Positions 8,015-17,426 of a stretch of DNA of 64,000 bases are shown in pieces. Source of the stretch: Erythrobacter sp. HL-111 (GTDB lineage Bacteria; Pseudomonadota; Alphaproteobacteria; Sphingomonadales; Sphingomonadaceae); contig NZ_LT629743.1 of assembly GCF_900105095.1 (NCBI RefSeq), positions 2,790,001 to 2,854,000 of the forward strand, read 5' to 3'. Position numbers and translations under genes: made by a program. The notes beneath the pieces were generated by a model. It searched no databases. It had not been told where the DNA came from and saw only the letters and a list, made by a program, of their open reading frames with translations. Each line of letters starts with the position of its first letter. The stretch's first letter is position 1.

Positions 8015-8847
8015 GCATTCGGGGTGGCGGAAGCATCTCGTCCTTCGCCCGAACGGATCAAGCCTGGAACGCCCAATATCCAGCCCTCCACCTGCGCCAC
8101 GGCCCGCTCGGCGGGCGAAAGATCGGGGTTGAGGAAAGCCGCAAGGCTGCCGTCGCGATCAGCGCGCCAAAGCCAGGCGGCGATGGAAAAGGCGTCGTGC
8201 TGGTCGCCGGTTCGGTCCTCGCGGGCGAAGCTGCGGCTCCACAGCGCGGGATAGACCTCGGCGATCGAGGATCGGCTGGCCGGAATGTCCCAGCCGTCGA
8301 ACGGCCAGAAATGAACCCGGTCGCCGAGTTCACGGCGAATGAATCGCAGCCACGGAATCCCGGCGTGTGTAGATTTTGCCACCTGGCCCTGCACATCGAA
8401 GTGAAAGACCGATTTCGCACCGCCGGCCCTTTCCTCGGTCAAGCGCCGCCAGCGGGCATTTCCCATTCGCGCCGCACCATTGCCGGCGGTACCATTGCGC
8501 ACGAAATCGACGTAGGTGTGGTCCTCATCGGTCGGCCAATGGCGCTGGAAATCGTCCAGGAAGGTGGGCCAGTCGGCCAACAGCCCGTAAACCTCGAAAT
8601 AGCGCAGCGGGAAGGAAAAGCCGTGGTCGATGCCGACCAGCGTGGGAACATCTTCGCCGAGTCGCTCGACAAGCCATTGCGCGATGGCCTTCCGGCTCCA
8701 GTATTTCCGCGGACTTGGCGGCGGCAGAACTTCCACAGGATGCCCGCCGCCCTCGGCCAGATAGACGCGCAGGCCCTTCAGGCTTGCGGTTGGCGTTTCC
8801 GCGCCGGAGTAGTCGATGCCGATAGTGCGGGCGAAGGTGGGTGACAT
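7984..8847 (-). CDS. DUF429-like protein (predicted RNase H fold)
   Basis: 287 residues from the ATG at 8847, chosen because GGGGGTG lies about 10 bp upstream; a TTG two codons earlier is possible. The N-terminus TIGIDYSGAE and the internal VGIDHGFSFPLRYFE are typical of RNase H-like DUF429 and related families, with a later acidic stretch TGDQHDAFSIAAWL. No biochemical role is established. It begins 9 bp after the restored stop of the HNH gene, so it belongs to the same leftward transcription unit as the restriction genes and may be a further defence component. That role is inferred from position only. Confidence 0.65.
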   Translation of the reverse strand: MSPTFARTIGIDYSGAETPTASLKGLRVYLAEGGGHPVEVLPPPSPRKYWSRKAIAQWLVERLGEDVPTLVGIDHGFSFPLRYFEVYGLLADWPTFLDDFQRHWPTDEDHTYVDFVRNGTAGNGAARMGNARWRRLTEERAGGAKSVFHFDVQGQVAKSTHAGIPWLRFIRRELGDRVHFWPFDGWDIPASRSSIAEVYPALWSRSFAREDRTGDQHDAFSIAAWLWRADRDGSLAAFLNPDLSPAERAVAQVEGWILGVPGLIRSGEGRDASATPNACASNVFRLH

Positions 8848-8959
8848 GTTCAAGTTTCACCCCCGATAAGCATGTTCGTTGTGCCAGCGCAGCGCCTCTG
8901 CATCTGGGCGGCGCAAGGCATCTTCAGGTGCGTGGATCGTTTGCCCGTGCAGTTCATAA

Positions 8960-10618
8960 CCTCTCTTATTCACGGCGATGCGGTTGGGCGCCTCTCGGTG
9001 CGAGCTTGACGCCACTGCTGCGTGCGGCGGCGTAGAGCGGGCGTGCGGCACCGCTGGCGTCTGTTTCACCGCGCTGTGATCGATGGGCTTTTCTGGTTGA
9101 AGGACTTGGCTCGGGGTTTCTGCGGCACTGCCGCGCCCGCTACGTCGGCGCAGGCTTGAGCGCGAGAACGATGGCACGCATCAGATCGGCATCGGGGCAC
9201 GCAGAGGCGAACGCTACGCGGATTCGGGTGGCGCTTTCCATGACGCGGGCAGCAACCTTGAGCAGCCGCAGGCGCAGGGTCGTAAACTCGGCTTTTGCCA
9301 GAGCGGTGGTCTTTGGGATCGCCTGCTGAACGCGCCACAGCAGCCAGTAGGCAGCGGTGTGCAGGATCAGGCGCATCTGGTTGGCGTTCGCCGACCGGCA
9401 CGAGGTGCGGTCACTGGCCAGCTGGGTCTTGTGCAGCTTGATCAAGTTCTCGGCCTGCCCGCGCGCACAGTAGAGCGTGTCATAGATGTATTCAGCCGAG
9501 CCTTGGGTTAGCGATGTGACGACATAGCGGATATCCATGCCCAGCGTGCTGGCCTCGATCCTGGCGACGACGCGGCGCTGGCGGTTCCAGCTCTTCGCGC
9601 CGTAGCGGGTCTCGGCATAGCTGTGCAGGACCGGGAGTTGGCACTCGGCGCGGCGGACCGCGCAGGCATCGGCGGCAGTGACGATAACCGGATCAGCGCG
9701 CAGCGCGGCGTTGGTCGGCAGACCGAACACGTAATCGACATGGGCCGCCTCGCAGAAGGCCATGACCTCGGGCCGTCCATAATGCCCGTCACCGCGGATG
9801 GTGATGTGGGTATCAGGCCAGTGGCGGCGAAGATGGCGCACCAGACGCCGGATATGCCCTGCCGCCTCCTTGCCAGAAGGCGTCTTGCCCGTGCGCAGCA
9901 GCATCGCCACCGGCCGGCCCGTTGCCGTGTCGTAGACATGGATCGGCAGGAAGCAGCGCTCCCCATGATGTCCGTTCCAGAAGGAGAGTTGCTGATAGCC
10001 GTGCACGACGTCGCAGGTGTCATCGATATCCAGCGTCACCGCCGCCGGCGGAGTGGGGTAGCTGGCGCAGTAGATGTCGATCATGATCCCCAGCATCTTT
10101 GCCAGCTCGCGCGTGCTCGGCGCATTCTCCCAGCGGCTCATCGTCGGTTGGCTGGCCAACCCCGCACCCGATCCCGGCAGCTTGCCCAGCGCAAGGCGGA
10201 AGCCCGGATCATCGCGCAGAGCGTCGAGATCATCGGCATCCTCATAGCCGCAGGCGATCGCGAACATCCGCGCGCGCAGGATATCTTCAAGCCGATGAAC
10301 CACCCGAGCAGGATCGCGCGGATCGGCAATACACGCCGCAAGCCGCTGGCAGAGCCCCATCATGCGCTCGGCCTGAGCCAGCACCAGGACCCCGCCATCC
10401 GAGGTCAGCCTGCCGCCGTCAAACGCAGCTGTGACCTTCTTGCCGCGCACTGCTGGAAACGAAAATACGGACGCGCTATCATCGCATCCGGCGGGTGTGG
10501 TCTGTGGCATATTTTGCCCCGTTGCAGGTCTGGCTTAAGCAACCACATTCCTACAACAATGCAAATGCTTACGCCACTCCCGCCAACCCGTCAGACCACC
10601 GCCGGTGAATAATCCGGG
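8960..10618 (-). mobile_element. IS1380-family insertion sequence, copy A
   Basis: 1659 bp. The ends read CCTCTCTTATTCACGGCG on one side and, inverted, CCCGGATTATTCACCGGCG on the other, an imperfect terminal repeat sharing TTATTCAC. A 4-bp target duplication ATAA flanks it (8956-8959 and 10619-10622), the length expected for IS1380. One transposase gene reads leftward. It is inserted in the HNH gene. Its sequence is nearly identical to copy B (15173-16831), which lies in opposite orientation; I noticed only two base differences. Confidence 0.93.
9140..10510 (-). CDS. IS1380-family transposase (copy A)
   Basis: 456 residues, full length. The DDE-type nuclease region includes LTSDGGVLVLAQAERMMG, VTLDIDDTCDVVHGYQQLS and HYGRPEVMAFCEAAHVDYVFG, and the C-terminal part has RGQAENLIKLHKTQLASDR, all characteristic of IS1380/ISEcp1-like transposases. 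It differs from copy B at one residue (His in VLHSYAETRYG where copy B has Arg). Intact and presumably active. Confidence 0.93.
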   Translation of the reverse strand: MPQTTPAGCDDSASVFSFPAVRGKKVTAAFDGGRLTSDGGVLVLAQAERMMGLCQRLAACIADPRDPARVVHRLEDILRARMFAIACGYEDADDLDALRDDPGFRLALGKLPGSGAGLASQPTMSRWENAPSTRELAKMLGIMIDIYCASYPTPPAAVTLDIDDTCDVVHGYQQLSFWNGHHGERCFLPIHVYDTATGRPVAMLLRTGKTPSGKEAAGHIRRLVRHLRRHWPDTHITIRGDGHYGRPEVMAFCEAAHVDYVFGLPTNAALRADPVIVTAADACAVRRAECQLPVLHSYAETRYGAKSWNRQRRVVARIEASTLGMDIRYVVTSLTQGSAEYIYDTLYCARGQAENLIKLHKTQLASDRTSCRSANANQMRLILHTAAYWLLWRVQQAIPKTTALAKAEFTTLRLRLLKVAARVMESATRIRVAFASACPDADLMRAIVLALKPAPT

Positions 10619-11442
10619 ATAATAATGCCGACCGTTGTCGAACTCCTCCTTGATACGGCGGCTCACTTCGAAGCGCAGGTCGGGCGTCACCGTCACATAG
10701 CCCGCGTCGAACAGGCTGTGGATGTCGCGCCGAAGCAACAGCCCGTTTTGCGCCTCGTGTGCGCCGCCATCGCCGTAGGGTCGGATATGCGCGGCTTCGA
10801 GCGCTGGAAGGGTTCGCTCCTGTGTGATTGCACAACGACGATTGTAGGTGTCAGTGACAAGCACCCGGAACGCTCCTTGCCCGAGGCGTGGCCGTATGAG
10901 CTGCGGCTCGCCGAACCGTGCCTGGGATTCGGCCATTCCGGGAAAGTCGGGCCGGTTCATCCGCTCGTTCACCGCTTCCCAAAGCGCGATCCCCTCCGCG
11001 TCTCCGGTATTGTAGGTCTTGAATGACACAATATTCGGCGCCCAACTTTGCGGGACGGGAATCCAGTCGGCCTCGGCGAAGAAGAACGGCTGCGTTAGGA
11101 TACGGCAGCCGATCTCGAAATCGCTCCGGTCGCCCGGATCGGCCCGACGGTATCTCGCAATGCGGGCGCGCATCTCTTGCGCCGATCGAGCGCCGTTCGC
11201 CCCGCCAAAGGCTTCCCAGGCCAGCGAACACGGCAGCGCGTTGGCGTAGGCGAAGATGCCGCCGCCGACGATCACGTTGCGCGGTGCATGAAGCTTGAAC
11301 AGGAAGAGCTCGCCCGGCTGAAGCGCTCGGAAATTCGCCGCCGACGGTGCCCAGAAATTGACCTCGCCGAGGTCCGGCTGACGCCGCAGTATCTCGAACC
11401 AGTCTCCGTCGGTGACGGCGATGACGAGATTGATGGCCATGG

Positions 11443-12633
11443 TCAGCCACCGCCCTCTGGCGCGATATCCGGCAGCACCGGCCAGTCCAGCTGATCGAGC
11501 GTTTCCTGCGGAACTATGCCATGCTCGTCGAACGCCGCCTGAAGCCGTTCACCGAGCCAGGAAAATCCCTCCGCTGAAAGCTCGACGGCCGCCTGTTGTA
11601 GGTACGCCCGGCGCGGATTGGTGTTCCCTTCACCGCGCGCCGCATTGCGCTGCGTCGGCGTGAACGAGTCCGCACCCAACGTGTCCATCAGTTCGTTCAA
11701 GGAAACGCCGTTGGCCATCGTCCCCGCAACGAACTCGGCGTGATGGACGCGGATGTATCGCGGCCATTTCTCCTTCCACGGCCGGTGCGCGATGTCGGCG
11801 GGTGTCGCGTCGTCCCGGCCGGGCCGGTGTTTCATGCCGACGGCGCGCCCGAAGATGCGAATGTCGTTCGGGTCGCTGGTCAGCCGGGCGATGAAAATGA
11901 CGGAATCGTCCTGAACCCCGCTCGGCCGCTTGGCGGCGGGATACGCGACGGCCCAGTGACAACCGGCGCGTTCGATCTCCGCTATGGTGGGCCAATCCAG
12001 CGGCTCGCGATTGTCACTTTCCCCCAGGAATTTCACAAAGGCCTGCGGCGCGTCGGCGACCGCTGTCGGCACCTGAACGGGGGGCGTCCCCGTAACGCCG
12101 GCATCGACTCCGAAATCCCCAAGGCCCGCGCGGTTGCCCGGACGCCCGCCCAGGGCGCGGTGGCGAGTGACGGTTTCCGCCCAGGTATCGACCTGATCTG
12201 CCACGAGGTCGGTTTTCCCGCGCCGCCAAAGATCGTCGAAATAGGCGCGGCAGGTCGCAATGACCGTCGCATCCTCGGCAACCAGGCCGAACTCGTGGTT
12301 GCTGTCGAGCGCCGACTTCGTGAGATTGGCCGAGGTGATGACCGCCCGGCTGGCACCGAACAGGTAGAGCTTGGCGTGCAGCTTGCGGATGCCCCGGATC
12401 CGCGCGCCAGCGTCGAGCAGCATCTTCAGCGCCGCGACATCGCTGACGCCCTCGGCGAAGTCGGCGAGGTTGAACCGGGTGATGACCCGAACCTTGCCGG
12501 GGTTAAGGGACAGCAGGCGGTCGAGCGCGCCCGCCTTGATGAAAGGTGAAATCACCCGAAGCTCGCCGGCGTCCGCGCGCAGGGCATCGGTCAGTTCCCG
12601 CCCCCAACCCGCATCGACCAGCCGGACCGTCAC
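11443..12633 (-). CDS. phospholipase-D-like protein of the restriction operon
   Basis: 396 residues from a GTG at 12633 that overlaps the hsdS stop (GTGA), so it is translationally coupled to hsdS. The N-terminal 170 residues form a PLD-like domain with ELRVISPFIKAGALDRLL and a single HxK motif in KLHAKLYLFGASRAVITSAN; the Asp of a full HKD motif is not evident. The C-terminal half (about 225-390) is an uncharacterised region with WAVAYPAAKRPS and RIFGRAVGMKHRPG. PLD-like nucleases occur as DNA-cleaving subunits in some defence systems; here it may add a nuclease to the type I system. The downstream HNH gene starts 2 bp after its stop. Confidence 0.75.
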   Translation of the reverse strand: MTVRLVDAGWGRELTDALRADAGELRVISPFIKAGALDRLLSLNPGKVRVITRFNLADFAEGVSDVAALKMLLDAGARIRGIRKLHAKLYLFGASRAVITSANLTKSALDSNHEFGLVAEDATVIATCRAYFDDLWRRGKTDLVADQVDTWAETVTRHRALGGRPGNRAGLGDFGVDAGVTGTPPVQVPTAVADAPQAFVKFLGESDNREPLDWPTIAEIERAGCHWAVAYPAAKRPSGVQDDSVIFIARLTSDPNDIRIFGRAVGMKHRPGRDDATPADIAHRPWKEKWPRYIRVHHAEFVAGTMANGVSLNELMDTLGADSFTPTQRNAARGEGNTNPRRAYLQQAAVELSAEGFSWLGERLQAAFDEHGIVPQETLDQLDWPVLPDIAPEGGG

Positions 12634-14306
12634 GCCGCGGCCTCCCGTTCCTCGGCCGACGTCAGCGCCTCGTGGAGGAGGGCTTCGAGGAGGCGGGCGC
12701 GGGTGGTGTCGGTGGTGGTGAGGGTGGCCTCCAGCCGGTCGCAGAGGGCCATGAGGGCATCGACCTTCGCCACGATGCGGTGTTGTTCGGCGAGGGGCGG
12801 GAGGGGAAACGGCACTTCCTTCAAGTTTGACGCACTGACCCCCCAGTTTCCCACCGTGGTTGCGCAGAAAACCTCGATACAACCTCGGACGAGATCGCTT
12901 TCGCCAGCCATGCGAATAAACTCAGGCAAGGCAAGCCGTCGATCCAAGCGAATGCGGATCAGCTTGTCAGGATAGATCGGATCGAGGCGAAGGTAGTCAT
13001 TGAACAGCGTCAGACGGCCCACGAACGCCTTGTTGCCGTTGAAACGGCATGCGAGGAGGTCACCGCGTTGAAGGCCATATTGAAAGCGAGTGGCGTCATC
13101 AATTCCGCTAATAAGCTTGTGTTCTTCTTCGGCGACAATACCATCTTGTCGGACTGTTCCGGCGCTAATGCGCAGTATTGGAACTCCGTTCTCGGCATCG
13201 TCTGGGCGTCGTGAGAACCCGTTACGCGTGTTCTCCGCGAGCAGATGGCCGAGGCGTGCGAAGCGCCATCCGCTCGGCAGCGCTTCCGGACCGTCTCCGT
13301 CGCCGGATTGGGGAAGCTTGATTGGCTCTTCGGTCGGGTCCTGTTCCACCAGTTTGCCGCGGACGGCCAGGTTGAGGATGGTCTGGCGGAGGGGTTTGAT
13401 CTGGTCGGGGCGGGTGGTGAGGGCGGGGAGCGCGGCGAGGGCGAAGCGGGCGTGGGCCGGGAAGTCCGCTGCATCCGTGTCGTGTGCGGTCAGGCGGGCG
13501 AGGCTGGCGGCGGTGAGCCGGTCGCGGGTGGCCTCGCGCGCGGTGCGGGCCGCCTCCAGCCGGTCCAGCAGCGCCATCAGTTCCTCCACCTTCGCCACGA
13601 TCCGCCGCTGCTCGGCGAGGGGTGGGAGGGGGAACGGTGAAACGACAGCATCCTCCGTGCGGAGACGCGGCATCTTCGTGCCTTGGCCGAGGCGGGTGAC
13701 ATAGTCCACGAAAGCCGGACGCTTTAGCGCAAGCGCGCAATACTCCGAGCAGAGCGGAAGGAACGGGCGAATTGCCACGATTTCCGTTGTCGAATAGCCG
13801 GGGGCATCCGCCACAAGCACCTTCGTCAGGTATGGCCGGAGCTTGCCGTAGAGAATGTCGCCGACCTGAAACTCGGACTTCGTGCTCTTCGACTCGCGGT
13901 CAGCGACGGAGATGCGCGCAACAAGCCGTCCCGTCTCCTTCTCAATGTCTTCCAGTTCAAGGAGCCAGAGCGAAGGGTCCAGCGACTTGGGTTCGCGCTT
14001 CGCGCCTGCATCGTAAAGGAATACGGTTCCGAGCGAGACCCAGCGCCAGTTCGAGGGAAGCTCGTGCGGCGGCTCGACCATCTTCGGGTTCTGCGCAGCC
14101 TTCTTCCTGATCTCTCCCGCCTTTACCAGCCGCGCCTTCTCAGCAGCAATCCGCTTCAGCAATTCCGACGCCGGTTCGTCGCCCGCCTCCTGCGGCACCA
14201 GCTTGCCTCGCACGGCGAGGTCCAGCACGAAGCGGCGCAGGCGGGGCACCGCGTCGGGCGCCTCGGCCACCTTTTCGTAGAGGGCGAGCAGCCTTTCCGC
14301 ATTCAT
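12630..14306 (-). CDS. hsdS: type I restriction-modification specificity subunit S
   Basis: 558 residues with the usual S-subunit layout: two target-recognition domains (about 80-230 and 335-500), each followed by a conserved region and helices. The two conserved blocks are nearly repeated: PLPPLAEQRRIVAKVEELMA and PLPPLAEQHRIVAKVDALMA. The spacer arms also repeat, with LAVRGKLVPQ and LAVRGKLVEQ. S subunits set the recognised DNA sequence for HsdM and HsdR. The ATG overlaps the hsdM stop (ATGA). The DNA encoding the two conserved blocks (around 12765-12815 and 13588-13637) is very similar and could recombine. The gene is intact although hsdM is not. Confidence 0.92.
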   Translation of the reverse strand: MNAERLLALYEKVAEAPDAVPRLRRFVLDLAVRGKLVPQEAGDEPASELLKRIAAEKARLVKAGEIRKKAAQNPKMVEPPHELPSNWRWVSLGTVFLYDAGAKREPKSLDPSLWLLELEDIEKETGRLVARISVADRESKSTKSEFQVGDILYGKLRPYLTKVLVADAPGYSTTEIVAIRPFLPLCSEYCALALKRPAFVDYVTRLGQGTKMPRLRTEDAVVSPFPLPPLAEQRRIVAKVEELMALLDRLEAARTAREATRDRLTAASLARLTAHDTDAADFPAHARFALAALPALTTRPDQIKPLRQTILNLAVRGKLVEQDPTEEPIKLPQSGDGDGPEALPSGWRFARLGHLLAENTRNGFSRRPDDAENGVPILRISAGTVRQDGIVAEEEHKLISGIDDATRFQYGLQRGDLLACRFNGNKAFVGRLTLFNDYLRLDPIYPDKLIRIRLDRRLALPEFIRMAGESDLVRGCIEVFCATTVGNWGVSASNLKEVPFPLPPLAEQHRIVAKVDALMALCDRLEATLTTTDTTRARLLEALLHEALTSAEEREAAA

Positions 14307-15172
14307 CTTGCGAGCGCCTCGGACAGGATCGCCTTCACCTGGTCGCGGAGCGCCGCCACCTCGGCCTCGGCTTTGGTCAGGTCCTTCAGCAGCGTCTCGG
14401 GATCGCCGTGATCCTCGGCCACCGTGTGCGGGTTCTTGATGTCGAGGTTGTAGCCGCGGGCCTTCACCTCCTCGGCGCTGACCTTCCAGGCGCGGTCATT
14501 CTCCTCCCGCCCCTCGCGCCGCGGCCCGCCCCACCAGGCGGCGCAGTCGGCCAGATGCTCCAGCCGGATGGGCCGGGTCATGGAATAGGCCTTCTGCCCC
14601 TCTGGCACCTGGTGTTCCCAGAACCAGATGTCCTGCGTGGGCGCGCCCTTCTCGAAGAACAACAGGTTGGTGCCGATCGAGGCGTAGGGGCGGAAGACCG
14701 AGTTCGGCAGGCGCACGATGGTGTGGAGGTTGCATTCCGCCATCAGGTGTTCCTTGAGCCGGGTCTTGACGCCCTCGCCGAAGAGCGAGCCGTCGGGCAG
14801 GACCACGGCCGCGCGGCCGCCCGGTTTCAGGAGGCGGATGATCAGGGCGAGGAAGAGGTCGGCGGTTTCGCGGGTGCGGAAGTGCTGCGGGAAGTTGGAC
14901 TCGATCCCGTCCTCCTCGCGCCCGCCGAAGGGCGGGTTGGTCAGCACGATGTCCACCCTCTCGTCCTTACCCCACGATATCAACGGCCGGGCCAACGTAT
15001 TGTCGTGGCGTACGAAGGACGGGTCCTCGATGCCGTGGAGCAGCATGTTGGTGACGCAGAGCATATGGGGAAGCTGCTTTTTCTCGACAGCAAGCAACCC
15101 TGCCTGCATCGTCTCGCGCTGCGCAGGCGTGCGGACGTACTTCTCCTCCATGTGGCGTATGGCGCAGGTTAG

Positions 15173-16831
15173 CCCGGATTATTCACCGGCGGTGGTCTGA
15201 CGGGTTGGCGGGAGTGGCGTAAGCATTTGCATTGTTGTAGGAATGTGGTTGCTTAAGCCAGACCTGCAACGGGGCAAAATATGCCACAGACCACACCCGC
15301 CGGATGCGATGATAGCGCGTCCGTATTTTCGTTTCCAGCAGTGCGCGGCAAGAAGGTCACAGCTGCGTTTGACGGCGGCAGGCTGACCTCGGATGGCGGG
15401 GTCCTGGTGCTGGCTCAGGCCGAGCGCATGATGGGGCTCTGCCAGCGGCTTGCGGCGTGTATTGCCGATCCGCGCGATCCTGCTCGGGTGGTTCATCGGC
15501 TTGAAGATATCCTGCGCGCGCGGATGTTCGCGATCGCCTGCGGCTATGAGGATGCCGATGATCTCGACGCTCTGCGCGATGATCCGGGCTTCCGCCTTGC
15601 GCTGGGCAAGCTGCCGGGATCGGGTGCGGGGTTGGCCAGCCAACCGACGATGAGCCGCTGGGAGAATGCGCCGAGCACGCGCGAGCTGGCAAAGATGCTG
15701 GGGATCATGATCGACATCTACTGCGCCAGCTACCCCACTCCGCCGGCGGCGGTGACGCTGGATATCGATGACACCTGCGACGTCGTGCACGGCTATCAGC
15801 AACTCTCCTTCTGGAACGGACATCATGGGGAGCGCTGCTTCCTGCCGATCCATGTCTACGACACGGCAACGGGCCGGCCGGTGGCGATGCTGCTGCGCAC
15901 GGGCAAGACGCCTTCTGGCAAGGAGGCGGCAGGGCATATCCGGCGTCTGGTGCGCCATCTTCGCCGCCACTGGCCTGATACCCACATCACCATCCGCGGT
16001 GACGGGCATTATGGACGGCCCGAGGTCATGGCCTTCTGCGAGGCGGCCCATGTCGATTACGTGTTCGGTCTGCCGACCAACGCCGCGCTGCGCGCTGATC
16101 CGGTTATCGTCACTGCCGCCGATGCCTGCGCGGTCCGCCGCGCCGAGTGCCAACTCCCGGTCCTGCGCAGCTATGCCGAGACCCGCTACGGCGCGAAGAG
16201 CTGGAACCGCCAGCGCCGCGTCGTCGCCAGGATCGAGGCCAGCACGCTGGGCATGGATATCCGCTATGTCGTCACATCGCTAACCCAAGGCTCGGCTGAA
16301 TACATCTATGACACGCTCTACTGTGCGCGCGGGCAGGCCGAGAACTTGATCAAGCTGCACAAGACCCAGCTGGCCAGTGACCGCACCTCGTGCCGGTCGG
16401 CGAACGCCAACCAGATGCGCCTGATCCTGCACACCGCTGCCTACTGGCTGCTGTGGCGCGTTCAGCAGGCGATCCCAAAGACCACCGCTCTGGCAAAAGC
16501 CGAGTTTACGACCCTGCGCCTGCGGCTGCTCAAGGTTGCTGCCCGCGTCATGGAAAGCGCCACCCGAATCCGCGTAGCGTTCGCCTCTGCGTGCCCCGAT
16601 GCCGATCTGATGCGTGCCATCGTTCTCGCGCTCAAGCCTGCGCCGACGTAGCGGGCGCGGCAGTGCCGCAGAAACCCCGAGCCAAGTCCTTCAACCAGAA
16701 AAGCCCATCGATCACAGCGCGGTGAAACAGACGCCAGCGGTGCCGCACGCCCGCTCTACGCCGCCGCACGCAGCAGTGGCGTCAAGCTCGCGCCGAGAGG
16801 CGCCCAACCGCATCGCCGTGAATAAGAGAGG
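15173..16831 (+). mobile_element. IS1380-family insertion sequence, copy B
   Basis: 1659 bp, same length as copy A and opposite orientation. The left end is CCCGGATTATTCACCGG and the right end is TTATTCAC-containing when inverted. The 4-bp duplication is TTAG (15169-15172 and 16832-16835). It is inserted within hsdM between motif I and NPPF. Two near-identical inverted copies with their own duplications mean two separate transpositions rather than one rearranged element. Confidence 0.93.
15281..16651 (+). CDS. IS1380-family transposase (copy B)
   Basis: 456 residues, identical to the copy A transposase except for Arg in VLRSYAETRYG. Full-length DDE transposase with the same motifs and, as in copy A, about 108 bp between the element's left end and the start codon. 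Intact. Confidence 0.93.
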   Translation: MPQTTPAGCDDSASVFSFPAVRGKKVTAAFDGGRLTSDGGVLVLAQAERMMGLCQRLAACIADPRDPARVVHRLEDILRARMFAIACGYEDADDLDALRDDPGFRLALGKLPGSGAGLASQPTMSRWENAPSTRELAKMLGIMIDIYCASYPTPPAAVTLDIDDTCDVVHGYQQLSFWNGHHGERCFLPIHVYDTATGRPVAMLLRTGKTPSGKEAAGHIRRLVRHLRRHWPDTHITIRGDGHYGRPEVMAFCEAAHVDYVFGLPTNAALRADPVIVTAADACAVRRAECQLPVLRSYAETRYGAKSWNRQRRVVARIEASTLGMDIRYVVTSLTQGSAEYIYDTLYCARGQAENLIKLHKTQLASDRTSCRSANANQMRLILHTAAYWLLWRVQQAIPKTTALAKAEFTTLRLRLLKVAARVMESATRIRVAFASACPDADLMRAIVLALKPAPT

Positions 16832-17426
16832 TTAGGAAGCCGCCGGTGCCGCAGGCGGGGTCGAACAGCGTCTCGCCCGGATGCGGGTCTATCATCTGGA
16901 CCATGAAGGAGGTGACGGCGCGCGGCGTATAGTATTCCCCCGCATTGCCCGCCGACTGCAGGTCGTTGAGCAGCTGCTCGTAGAACTCGCCGAAGTGGCG
17001 GCGTTCGTCGAGATTGTTGAAATCAACCTGATTGATCTTGTTGACAACCTGCCGAAGCAGCTGGCCGGATTTCATGTAGTTGTAGGCATCCTCGAACACA
17101 TCGCGCACGACGCGGCGGCGGTCGCCCGGCTTAGCCGAGACCTGGAGGCCCTTTAGGGCCGGAAACAGCTCGTCGTTGACAAAATCGAGCATGGCCTGTC
17201 CCGTGATCCCTTCGGGATCTGCCGCCCAGTTCCGCCACTGGAAACGCTCGGGGATGGGCGAGCGGTAATCGTCCCGCGTGATTTCGAGTTCCTGATCCTG
17301 ATCGTCGATGATTTTGAGGAAGAACAGCCATGTGAGCTGGCTGATGCGCTGGGCATCGCCATCGACGCCCACGTCCTGGCGCATGATGTCCTGAATGGAT
17401 TTTACGGTGGTGCGGACGATCATGGT

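Larger units (their letters stand above)
8857..11440 (-). pseudogene. HNH endonuclease gene interrupted by IS1380 copy A
   Basis: The 5' part (11440-10619) encodes 274 residues. The N-terminal region (about 1-185) contains NFWAPSAANFRAL, GELFLFKLHAPRN and QPFFFAEADWIPVP and looks like an EVE/PUA-type DNA-recognition fold. The HNH_2-type nuclease follows, with LEAAHIRPYGDGGAHEAQNG and LRRDIHSLFDAGYVTV. The IS interrupts after RHYY. Removing it and one ATAA copy restores the frame, giving a further 32 residues (YELHGQTIHAPED... to NEHAYRG) and a stop at 8857-8859, 306 residues in all. As it stands the protein would gain 27 IS-encoded residues. The catalytic HNH core remains, so partial activity cannot be excluded. 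Confidence 0.85.
14303..17423 (-). pseudogene. hsdM: type I modification methyltransferase subunit M, interrupted by IS1380 copy B
   Basis: The N-terminal part (17423-16832) contains SQLTWLFFLKIIDDQDQELE and the AdoMet-binding motif I, FDPACGTGGFLT. The C-terminal part (15168-14303) contains the catalytic motif VLTNPPFGG and LKPGGRAAVVLPDGSLFGEG. IS1380 copy B lies between them and separates cofactor binding from catalysis. Deleting the IS and one TTAG copy rejoins the frame through GGFLTCAIRHMEEKYV, giving 485 residues, a normal HsdM length. Start ATG is 3 bp after the hsdR stop. Without HsdM the system should have neither modification nor restriction activity. Confidence 0.92.

Noticed and set aside
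8960..16831. The two IS1380 copies and the DNA between them as a single composite transposon
   Set aside because: Each copy has its own different target duplication (ATAA, TTAG) and each sits inside a gene of the same operon, so they are two separate insertions.
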